Shown here: positions 1 to 5,982 of the stretch, in pieces
Numbering within the stretch: position 1 is the first letter of the stretch
Layout: every line of letters starts with the position of its first letter
Origin: SFWF01 sp045587065
Lineage (GTDB): Bacteria > Bacillota > Clostridia > Oscillospirales > Acutalibacteraceae
NCBI GenBank assembly: GCA_045587065.1
Contig: JAZNBQ010000096.1
Location: forward strand, 1-10,875
Length of the DNA: 10,875 nt
Direction of reading: 5' to 3'
Notes under the pieces: model-generated
What the model was told of the DNA's origin: nothing
The model's input: only the letters and a program-made list of their open reading frames with translations
The model's database searches: none
Program-made: the position numbers and the translations under genes

Positions 1-31
1 CAGGTTCGGATTATTCGTGTTTGCTTAACTA

Positions 32-63
32 AAAACGCACTCCACATGGAGTGCGTTTTGTTT
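32..63 (+). terminator. Rho-independent terminator of an upstream gene
   Basis: A 13-bp perfect inverted repeat (arms 32-44 and 47-59, core CGCACTCCA/TGGAGTGCG) is followed by a T-rich tail. The arms are A-rich on the left and T-rich on the right, so the hairpin could work in both directions. It presumably ends a gene whose last codons lie in bases 1-30. Two plus-strand frames stop there (TAA at 26-28 and TAA at 30-32), and too little is left to choose a frame or a product, so no partial gene is called. Confidence 0.8.
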
Positions 64-75
64 TAGATACAATGC

Positions 76-104
76 TTGCAGGTTATGTATTAATATGATA
101 AAAT
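76..104 (+). promoter_or_regulatory. Candidate promoter of the phosphatase operon
   Basis: TTGCAG (76-81) and TAAAAT (99-104) are separated by 17 bases, and the -10 box is preceded by TG plus one base (96-98), an extended -10 motif. The -10 matches consensus at five of six positions; the -35 is weaker. A start near base 111 would give a leader of about 36 bases before the ATG at 147. It lies just after the upstream terminator, as expected for the first gene of an operon. Confidence 0.5.
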
Positions 105-146
105 ATTCTCAAAAATATTACAAATTTTTGTTTTGAGAGGAATTTT

Positions 147-2048
147 ATGAACATTAAACGTATTATAGCCTTATTTTGCGCACTTTTATTATGTGTAACT
201 CTATGTATAAACGTTTTTTCAGAATCTTCCACAAAGGGTAAAGAGGTTACTATACTTTTCACCCACGATCTTCACTCCCATTTAAATCCTTTTCCAAACG
301 AAACGGGCGTAGGGGAATATGGCGGTTATGCTCGCATTATGACAGCAATTAAAGAGCAAAAAGAAAGTGACCCTAATGCGTTGTTGGTAGATGGCGGAGA
401 TTTTTCAATGGGTTCACTATTTCAAACTGCTTTTCCCACCTCTGCTATTGAACTTCAAATGTTAGGTGCCATGGGTTACGATGCTACTACCTTTGGAAAT
501 CATGAGTTTGATTATTTTCAGTCCGGACTTAAATCAATGTTAAAAGCTGCTATAAACAGTGGCAAAAAATTACCTGCTATTGTTTCTGCTAACTATCTGC
601 CACCGGTGGAAGGACAGGAAGGATTCGACCCTGAAATTTGGCAAGTTTATAAAGATTATGGGGTAAAAGATTATATTATAATAGAACGTGGCGGTGTTTA
701 TTACGTAGTCTTTGGACTATTAGGTGCAGACGCCGACGATTGTGCTCCCAATTCAGGTATGGTTTATGAGGACCCGATTACAGTTGCGAAAGAAACGGTT
801 ACTACTGCTGTAAATGAATGTGAAACTCTTTATGGTAAACATCCTGTTGTTGTTTGCCTTTCTCATAGCGGAACCAACAGTGATGGTAAAGGCGAGGATT
901 ATGAACTTGCATCTGCAGTTGATGGAATAGACGTTATCATTTCAGGACATACTCATACCAAACTTGATAAGCCGATTGTTGTAAATAATACAGTTATTGT
1001 TTCTGCCGATGAATACGGAAAAAATCTTGGTGTTGTTAAATTAAAACATAATGGTAACGATACCTCGTTTATCAGCTACGAACTAATACCGGTTAATGAA
1101 AAATTTAAGGACGATGACGAGATAGCTGCTCTTGTTGAGAAACATAAAGAAACTGTTGAAAAAGATTATCTTTCAAAGTACGGCTTTACCTTTGATCAGG
1201 TACTAATTAATAATCCTTATGAGTTTGAAACTGACGACGTAGTATCATCGTATCAACACGAATCTCCGCTTTGCAATATATATTCTGATGCATATAAATG
1301 GGCGGTAGAAAAGGCAACAGGGAAAAAGGTGGACGTCGCAATAACTGCTGCAGGCGTTGTCCGTGGAAGTTTGCCCAAAGGAAGCGTCACTGTGTCAGAT
1401 ACCTTTAATGCTGCATCTTTAGGAGTTGGTACCGAAGGCGAACTTGTAGGTATATATCTTACAGGTAAAGATATAAAAAATGCTATCGAGCTTGACGCAT
1501 CTATTCAACCACTAATGTCTACGGCACAACTCTTTATGTCAGGTGTCGAGTATTCCTTTAATAAATACAGAATGATATTTAATAAGGTTGATTATGCAAA
1601 ATTTCGCGCTGACGATGGTACACTGACCGATATAGAAAACGATAAACTCTATTTTGTTGTGGCAGGCATGTATATGGGACAAATGCTAGGCTCTGTAGAA
1701 GAAACTTCAATGGGAATTCTAAGTATAACCCCCAGAGATGAGCAGGGTAATCCTATTACTTCTGATAAGCTTGTTGATTATGTAGTTAAGGATGAAAAAG
1801 GCAATCCCCTTAAAGAATGGTATGCAATAGCCGATTATCTTTGCAGTATGGATGGTGAGATGGATAACCGCTATGCTACAACAGACGGAAGAAAGATTGT
1901 ATACAAAAGCTTGAATCCTGTTAAACTCTTAACAAATGCAAATATATTTACATATATTATTTTAATTGCTTTTGCAGTTGTTATAGCCGTTGCCGTTTTG
2001 GTGGTTTGTTTAATTAAACGCAAGATTTCTAAAAAGCAAAAGAGGTAA
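147..2048 (+). CDS. Exported, membrane-anchored 5'-nucleotidase/UshA-family metallophosphatase
   Basis: A two-domain calcineurin-like phosphoesterase plus 5'-nucleotidase C-terminal domain; the family hydrolyses nucleotides, nucleotide sugars or other phosphate esters outside the membrane to release nucleosides and phosphate. An N-terminal signal peptide (hydrophobic residues about 4-23) precedes the metallophosphatase domain (about 33-315). Its dinuclear metal ligands are visible: D41 and H43 in FTHDLHSH, D85 in VDGGD, N118/H119 in FGNHEFD, H240 in LSHSG, and H268/H270 in SGHTHT. The C-terminal specificity domain spans about 350-560, with AAGVVRGSLPKG near 401-411. A single hydrophobic helix (about 598-623) and a Lys/Arg-rich tail end the protein, suggesting it is tethered with the enzyme facing outward; there is no LPxTG motif. 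The ATG at 147 has GAGAGG six bases upstream. A histidine phosphatase gene follows four bases after the stop. The family is secure; the exact substrate is not. Confidence 0.92.
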   Translation: MNIKRIIALFCALLLCVTLCINVFSESSTKGKEVTILFTHDLHSHLNPFPNETGVGEYGGYARIMTAIKEQKESDPNALLVDGGDFSMGSLFQTAFPTSAIELQMLGAMGYDATTFGNHEFDYFQSGLKSMLKAAINSGKKLPAIVSANYLPPVEGQEGFDPEIWQVYKDYGVKDYIIIERGGVYYVVFGLLGADADDCAPNSGMVYEDPITVAKETVTTAVNECETLYGKHPVVVCLSHSGTNSDGKGEDYELASAVDGIDVIISGHTHTKLDKPIVVNNTVIVSADEYGKNLGVVKLKHNGNDTSFISYELIPVNEKFKDDDEIAALVEKHKETVEKDYLSKYGFTFDQVLINNPYEFETDDVVSSYQHESPLCNIYSDAYKWAVEKATGKKVDVAITAAGVVRGSLPKGSVTVSDTFNAASLGVGTEGELVGIYLTGKDIKNAIELDASIQPLMSTAQLFMSGVEYSFNKYRMIFNKVDYAKFRADDGTLTDIENDKLYFVVAGMYMGQMLGSVEETSMGILSITPRDEQGNPITSDKLVDYVVKDEKGNPLKEWYAIADYLCSMDGEMDNRYATTDGRKIVYKSLNPVKLLTNANIFTYIILIAFAVVIAVAVLVVCLIKRKISKKQKR

Positions 2049-2052
2049 ATAT

Positions 2053-2754
2053 ATGGTTTTGTATTATATTAGACACGGACACCCCATATACGATCCGGAT
2101 TCGCTAACTCCTTTGGGTATTAAACAGTCGGAGGCTTTGGCTAAAAAGCTCGGGAAAATTGAATTTGATGAAATATATAGTTCTACATCTAATCGCGCTA
2201 TTATGACAGCAAAGCCTACATGTGATGCGTTAGGGAAAGAACCTGTTTTGCTTGATTTTGCCCATGAGGGTTATGCCTGGCGTGACCTTACTATTGAAAG
2301 TGTAGAAACAAAGGGAAAGGTTTGGCTGCATCAAGATAAAAGAATCATAAGCCTTTTTAATTCTAAAGAAATAAGAGACTTGGGAGACAGATGGTACGAC
2401 CATCCTAAGCTCACCGATTATGAAAAGGGAATAAGCCGTATTTACAATGAAGCGGATGCCTTTTTAAAAGAATTAGGATATGAGCATATAAGATATACAG
2501 GAAGATATAAGATAACAAAACCTAACGATAAAAGAATTGCCTTGTTTGCCCACCAGGGATTTGGTCTTGCATTTCTAAGCTGTATTACAGATATACCATA
2601 CCCAATGTTCTGCACGCATTTTGATATGTGTCATACCGGTGTTACGGTAATTGATTTCGATGAAATTGATGGATTTTCAACACCTAAAATTTTAACCTTA
2701 TCGTCTGACGCACATCTTTATAGCGAAGGTGTAGAAACAAATTATAAATATTAG
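2053..2754 (+). CDS. Histidine phosphatase superfamily protein (phosphoglycerate mutase-like)
   Basis: A 233-residue cytoplasmic protein of the histidine phosphatase (branch 1) type. R7-H8-G9-H10 is the RHG signature with H8 as the expected phospho-acceptor, R48 in SSTSNRA fits the second phosphate-binding arginine, E72 in AHEG fits the proton donor, and H167 in LFAHQGFG is the second catalytic histidine. The fourth residue of the signature is His rather than the usual Glu, so the substrate may differ from classic phosphoglycerate mutases. It is slightly longer than the usual ~200 residues. The ATG lies four bases after the preceding stop, and its Shine-Dalgarno AAGAGG (2040-2045) lies inside the end of the nucleotidase gene, so the two genes are probably translationally coupled. 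Co-expression with a nucleotidase suggests phosphate-ester metabolism, but the natural substrate cannot be named. Confidence 0.88.
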   Translation: MVLYYIRHGHPIYDPDSLTPLGIKQSEALAKKLGKIEFDEIYSSTSNRAIMTAKPTCDALGKEPVLLDFAHEGYAWRDLTIESVETKGKVWLHQDKRIISLFNSKEIRDLGDRWYDHPKLTDYEKGISRIYNEADAFLKELGYEHIRYTGRYKITKPNDKRIALFAHQGFGLAFLSCITDIPYPMFCTHFDMCHTGVTVIDFDEIDGFSTPKILTLSSDAHLYSEGVETNYKY

Positions 2755-2755
2755 T

Positions 2756-2787
2756 AAAAAAGACAGGAATAAACTCCTGTCTTTTTT
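2756..2787. terminator. Bidirectional terminator between converging genes
   Basis: A 13-bp perfect inverted repeat with a 6-base loop: arms 2756-2768 and 2775-2787, core GACAGGA/TCCTGTC, with six A's on the left and six T's on the right. It begins one base after the stop codon of the histidine phosphatase. Its right edge overlaps the stop codon (2786-2788) of the minus-strand AraC gene, so one hairpin can serve both converging transcripts. Confidence 0.88.
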
Positions 2788-3601
2788 ATTTTTTTCTATA
2801 TTCGCTAGGGGAGATATTATATTTTTTTGAAAAAGCCTTAGAAAAATAATTTTGTTCAGAAAAGCCACACTCAGCGGCAATTTCCTTTATAGAAAGTCTG
2901 CCGTTTTTAAGGTGCTCAGCCGCTTTTTTAAGTCTTATGTCCATAAGAGCGCTCATAATGGTTGTGCCATATTCTTTCTTAAAGCATTTAACAAGTAGCG
3001 ATTGACTGCAAGAAAATTTTTCAGCAAGAATATCAAGTGTTATTTTTGAGGCGTAGTTTTGTTTCATATATTTCATAACAAGTTGCGCTTGATTTTCTTT
3101 GCCGAAAAACAAACGATTTGTTTTGGTTACATATTCTGCGATAATTTGCATTATAAGTATGTAAGAGTTAAAAAGTTCCGACGGAACTTCTTTAATACTG
3201 TTAAAAACATCGTCCACCTGAGCTTGTTCATTAACTGCACTGTTGATGGTGTCTTGCAGTAGTTTGCAGTTCTTAGTTTTGTCATCGCAAACTTGACCCA
3301 TCATTAAAAAACCCGTTAGTATATCATAATGATAAATAGGAGCTACAGCCTCAAATAAACCATGTGCACAGCGATATACGTATATTTCACCCGTGGCTTT
3401 TACTTTTTCAAAAGCCTTTCGGTCATTTCTGATGCATTCTTTTCGATTGAGAGGATTACTCTGAATTATAGCACAGTAAGGGGAAAGATGATCAGGGTAT
3501 GCATATATTTCGTTAAATTCAGTGTCATGAATAGATAGACGAAAGCCAGAAACCTTATAAAATTCTTTTAATATGTTATTTATTTCCAGTGAATTTTTCA
3601 T
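2786..3601 (-). CDS. AraC-family transcriptional regulator with N-terminal PocR sensory domain
   Basis: A 271-residue DNA-binding regulator. Residues about 7-160 match the PocR ligand-binding domain: C43, C56 (KECIRND), C78 (YRCAHGL), API at 87-89 and MGQV at 101-104 follow its usual Cys/GL/PI/GQ pattern. Residues about 172-271 form a typical AraC double helix-turn-helix, with ITLDILAEKFSCSQSLL for the first and IKEIAAECGFSEQNYFSKAF for the second, ending in the usual SPSEYRK. The ATG at 3601 has GGAGAG close upstream (3605-3610). The gene is divergent from the nahK operon, so it most likely controls that operon and itself through the repeated elements in the gap. PocR domains are known or suspected to bind small organic ligands; the ligand here is unknown and could be a sugar or a product of the operon. 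Confidence 0.92.
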   Translation of the reverse strand: MKNSLEINNILKEFYKVSGFRLSIHDTEFNEIYAYPDHLSPYCAIIQSNPLNRKECIRNDRKAFEKVKATGEIYVYRCAHGLFEAVAPIYHYDILTGFLMMGQVCDDKTKNCKLLQDTINSAVNEQAQVDDVFNSIKEVPSELFNSYILIMQIIAEYVTKTNRLFFGKENQAQLVMKYMKQNYASKITLDILAEKFSCSQSLLVKCFKKEYGTTIMSALMDIRLKKAAEHLKNGRLSIKEIAAECGFSEQNYFSKAFSKKYNISPSEYRKK

Positions 3602-3615
3602 ATGCTCTCCAATTT

Positions 3616-3670
3616 CTGTATTTTTTAATAATTATATCATATTTTTATAAAAAATACAGTATTTTTTATA
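3616..3670. repeat. Three-copy inverted/direct repeat, candidate AraC operator
   Basis: The element CTGTATTTTTTA occurs at 3616-3627 on the plus strand and at 3659-3648 on the minus strand, a perfect 12-bp inverted pair 20 bases apart. The second copy is also the left half of a perfect palindrome: TATAAAAAATAC (3646-3657), one central base, and its exact complement (3659-3670). So there are three near-identical half-sites. The first copy spans the predicted transcription start of the AraC gene. The palindrome sits near the -35 region of both divergent promoters. This is the layout expected for an activator of the nahK operon that also represses itself. AT-richness raises the chance of coincidental matches, but the lengths and perfect symmetry favour a real site. 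Confidence 0.6.
3631..3639 (-). promoter_or_regulatory. Extended -10 promoter of the PocR-AraC gene
   Basis: Read on the minus strand, TGATATAAT is a perfect TATAAT (3636-3631) preceded by TG plus one base (3639-3637). The -35 position is poor (CTGTAT about 17 bases upstream), as is common with extended -10 promoters. The predicted start near 3624 leaves a leader of about 23 bases that contains the GGAGAG ribosome site. Confidence 0.55.
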
Positions 3671-3694
3671 GAAAAATTTTATATATATTATAAA
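3666..3694 (+). promoter_or_regulatory. Candidate activator-dependent promoter of the nahK operon
   Basis: TATAAA at 3689-3694 is a reasonable -10, but the base stretch 17 upstream (TTATAG, 3666-3671) is a poor -35 and overlaps the right half of the palindromic repeat. A weak -35 overlapped by a regulator site is typical of AraC-activated promoters. The surrounding run of A and T offers other -10 choices, so the exact position is uncertain. Confidence 0.35.
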
Positions 3695-3725
3695 ATAAAA
3701 ATAGAATGGAAATAAGAGGGATTTT

Positions 3726-4829
3726 ATGATTGAAATAAGTATTGATAAAGTGCTGAAAGCCTTTTCTATGTTTAACACAGATGTAACAGTTATAAGTTGC
3801 GCTCCTTATGGTAACGGACATATTAACGATACCTTTCTTGTAACTTCTAAATGTGAGGACGACAACAAAAAGCGCTACATATTACAGTCTATAAATATTA
3901 ACGTATTTAAAAAGCCTCAGGAAGTTATGCATAATATAGGTCTGGTAACGTCTTTTTTAAGTGAACAAACAGATGATAAAAGAAAAGTTTTATCACTGGT
4001 TTATACAAAAGATGGTAAAACTTACTTTAATGATGAAGACGGCAGATATTGGAGACTTTATGATTTTGTAGAGGATTCTATTTGTCTGCAGTTGCCTGAA
4101 ACAACAGAAGATTTTTATCAGTCTGCGATTGCCTTTGGGGAATTTCAGAAGTTACTTAATGATTTTCCGGTAGAAAAGCTTTTTGAGACAATACCGGATT
4201 TTCATAATACACCTGACCGATACAATAATTTTTTAAATGCCGTAAATAATGATTCTTGCAATAGAGTAAAAAATGTAGCAGAGGAAATTGCTTTTGTTAA
4301 CGAAAGAAAAGATTTCTATTCTGTACTGTTTGATAATAGTAAAAAAGGAAATCTTCCGCTCCGCGTTACTCATAATGATACAAAAATCAATAACGTTATG
4401 CTTGATAGCAAAACCAGAACCGCACTTTGTGTCATCGACCTGGATACAATAATGCCGGGATTTTCTGTAAATGACTTTGGAGATTCAATACGTTTTGGAG
4501 CATCAACTGCAGCAGAGGACGAGAAGGACCTTGATAAAGTTGAAATGGATATTAACCTTTTTGAAACCTATGCCAAAGGTTTTATTAAGGGTTGCGGCGG
4601 ACTTCTAACCAATGAAGAGATTATGCTTATGCCTGAAGGTGCCAAAATGATGACTATTGAATGTGGTATGAGATTCTTAACCGATTATCTGGAAGGAGAT
4701 ACTTATTTCAAAACAAAATATCCGGAACACAATCTTGACAGATGTCGCACTCAGTTTAAATTAGTCAAAGATATGGAAGCAAAGTGGGACAAAATGAAAG
4801 AAATTGTGGCTGGGCTTTGTAAATATTAA
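3726..4829 (+). CDS. nahK: N-acetylhexosamine 1-kinase (NahK/LnpB-like)
   Basis: A 367-residue member of the aminoglycoside-phosphotransferase kinase fold that closely resembles bifidobacterial NahK (about 359 residues), which uses ATP to make GlcNAc- or GalNAc-1-phosphate in the lacto-N-biose/galacto-N-biose pathway. From memory of that protein, shared stretches include PYGNGHIND (27-35), RVTHNDTKINN (213-223, D218 as catalytic base), VIDLDTIMPG (236-245, metal-binding Asp), DFGDSIRFGAS (250-260), AEDEKDL (263-269), and MRFLTDYLEGDTYF with KYPEHNL (315-337). The ATG has AAGAGGG (3714-3720) at a five-base spacing. It is the first gene of an operon with nagA and a ROK-like gene, and its stop codon overlaps the nagA Shine-Dalgarno. 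No lacto-N-biose phosphorylase, galT or galE gene is in the window. Activity on other sugars is possible; the family match is strong. Confidence 0.88.
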   Translation: MIEISIDKVLKAFSMFNTDVTVISCAPYGNGHINDTFLVTSKCEDDNKKRYILQSININVFKKPQEVMHNIGLVTSFLSEQTDDKRKVLSLVYTKDGKTYFNDEDGRYWRLYDFVEDSICLQLPETTEDFYQSAIAFGEFQKLLNDFPVEKLFETIPDFHNTPDRYNNFLNAVNNDSCNRVKNVAEEIAFVNERKDFYSVLFDNSKKGNLPLRVTHNDTKINNVMLDSKTRTALCVIDLDTIMPGFSVNDFGDSIRFGASTAAEDEKDLDKVEMDINLFETYAKGFIKGCGGLLTNEEIMLMPEGAKMMTIECGMRFLTDYLEGDTYFKTKYPEHNLDRCRTQFKLVKDMEAKWDKMKEIVAGLCKY

Positions 4830-4834
4830 GGAGG
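4828..4834 (+). promoter_or_regulatory. Perfect Shine-Dalgarno that fixes the nagA start
   Basis: AAGGAGG lies five bases before the ATG at 4840 and overlaps the last two bases of the nahK stop codon. It rules out the upstream in-frame ATG at 4804, which lies inside nahK and would add 12 residues (starting MWLGFV) not expected in NagA. Confidence 0.85.
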
Positions 4835-4839
4835 TACAT

Positions 4840-5982
4840 ATGAAAGCAATTGTTAATGGTAAAATCATTCTAAAGGACCATATAATTCAAGGCTATGCAC
4901 TCTTATATTCAGACAAAATAGAGGCAATTGTACCTAACGAAAACCTACCTGAAGATGCAGTTGTTATAGATGCGTGCGGTGGTTATGTATCACCTGGTCT
5001 TATAGATATGCATATTCACGGTTATCTGGGTAAGGATGTATGCGACGGCGAGGAAGAGAGCATAAAAACAATTTCTTCCGGACTTGTTAAAAACGGCGTA
5101 ACAGGTTATCTTCCTACTACAATGACTGTAGATATGAAGGTAATTAAAAAGGCGCTTGAAGTATGCCGCAAATTAAAAGAAGAAAGTAAAGATTGGTACG
5201 GTAGTGAGATTTTAGGATGTCACGCCGAGGGTCCGTTTATAAGCGAAAGCAAAAAAGGTGCCCAAGACCCTAAATATATTTTGAAACCGGATGCTAAGTT
5301 TGTTAAGGAGTATGCAGATATAATCAAGGTAATAACATTAGCACCTGAAACAGACGAAAATGATTTCAGCGCTATTAGAGAAATTTGTGCCGACACAGAC
5401 GTTGTTGTGTCTATGGGACATACCTCTGCCGATTATGATACAGCAATGGCAGGTGTAGAGGCAGGAGTAAAGCATGTAACACACCTGTTTAACGCTATGA
5501 CTCCACTTGCTCATCGTGCGCCTGGCGTTGTAACTGCGGCACTTAATTCAGATGTAAGCGTTGAACTGATTGTAGATACTTTCCATGTTGATAAATGCTT
5601 CTATGATTTGTTGTGGAAGATAAAGGAAAGAAAACTTTGCTTTATTACAGACTGTTTACCTGCCGGAGGCTTGCCATATGGCGAATATACCTTAGGCGGC
5701 ACTAAAATAATCTATAACGACATTGTTTGTCGATTGGAAGACGGAACAGTTGCCGGTAGTGTTTTGCATCTTAATCACGGTGTATGGAACGTATATAAAA
5801 ATTCAAATATACCTCTGCACGAGTGTGTAAACTGCGCATCATTAAATCCTGCAACAGCCATGGGCATTGCAAATCACAAAGGTTCATTGGAAGTTGGCAA
5901 GGATGCAGATATCATAATAACTGATGAGAATTTCGAAGTTAAGAAAACAATAATAAGAGGAGTTGTTAAATATGAGGCTTAA
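4840..5982 (+). CDS. nagA: N-acetylglucosamine-6-phosphate deacetylase (NagA-like amidohydrolase)
   Basis: A 380-residue amidohydrolase-superfamily enzyme that would remove acetate from GlcNAc-6-phosphate in the cytoplasm to give glucosamine-6-phosphate. The length is normal for NagA. Visible motifs are H58 and H60 in GLIDMHIHG, E130 in CHAEGPF, H194 in SMGHTSADYD, H215 in VTHLFNAMTPL, H249 in VDTFHVD, and the catalytic D271 in FITDCLPAGG, followed by NPATAMGI and KDADIII near the end. Some substrate-pocket segments differ from the E. coli form: VDTFHV in place of DGIH-like sequence, TDCLPAGG in place of TDAM-like sequence, and AGSVLHLNHGVWN in place of the usual SLTM...VRN. A related amino-sugar 6-phosphate is therefore possible. 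It is the middle gene of the nahK operon, and its end overlaps the next start by 11 bases. Confidence 0.88.
   Translation: MKAIVNGKIILKDHIIQGYALLYSDKIEAIVPNENLPEDAVVIDACGGYVSPGLIDMHIHGYLGKDVCDGEEESIKTISSGLVKNGVTGYLPTTMTVDMKVIKKALEVCRKLKEESKDWYGSEILGCHAEGPFISESKKGAQDPKYILKPDAKFVKEYADIIKVITLAPETDENDFSAIREICADTDVVVSMGHTSADYDTAMAGVEAGVKHVTHLFNAMTPLAHRAPGVVTAALNSDVSVELIVDTFHVDKCFYDLLWKIKERKLCFITDCLPAGGLPYGEYTLGGTKIIYNDIVCRLEDGTVAGSVLHLNHGVWNVYKNSNIPLHECVNCASLNPATAMGIANHKGSLEVGKDADIIITDENFEVKKTIIRGVVKYEA
5955..5962 (+). promoter_or_regulatory. Shine-Dalgarno that fixes the ROK-like gene start
   Basis: AAGAGGAG inside the end of nagA lies nine bases before the ATG at 5972. An in-frame TTG at 5963 directly abuts this site and could not be used with it, so the ATG is chosen. 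The start therefore overlaps the nagA coding end, which suggests translational coupling. Confidence 0.75.

Noticed and set aside
1..30. Tail of an upstream gene
   Set aside because: A terminator follows, so a gene end is likely, but two frames stop here and fewer than ten codons are visible, so no product can be supported.
2698..2880. Short minus-strand frame across the 2756-2787 terminator
   Set aside because: It reads through the hairpin and overlaps two real genes; the translation is lysine/phenylalanine/isoleucine-rich noise.
3646..3670. Perfect palindrome read as a terminator
   Set aside because: It has a one-base centre, almost no G/C pairs, and lies between divergent gene starts, where a terminator is not expected; an operator is more likely.
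4804..4839. Earlier in-frame ATG for nagA
   Set aside because: It lies inside nahK without a good ribosome site, while a perfect AAGGAGG precedes the ATG at 4840.
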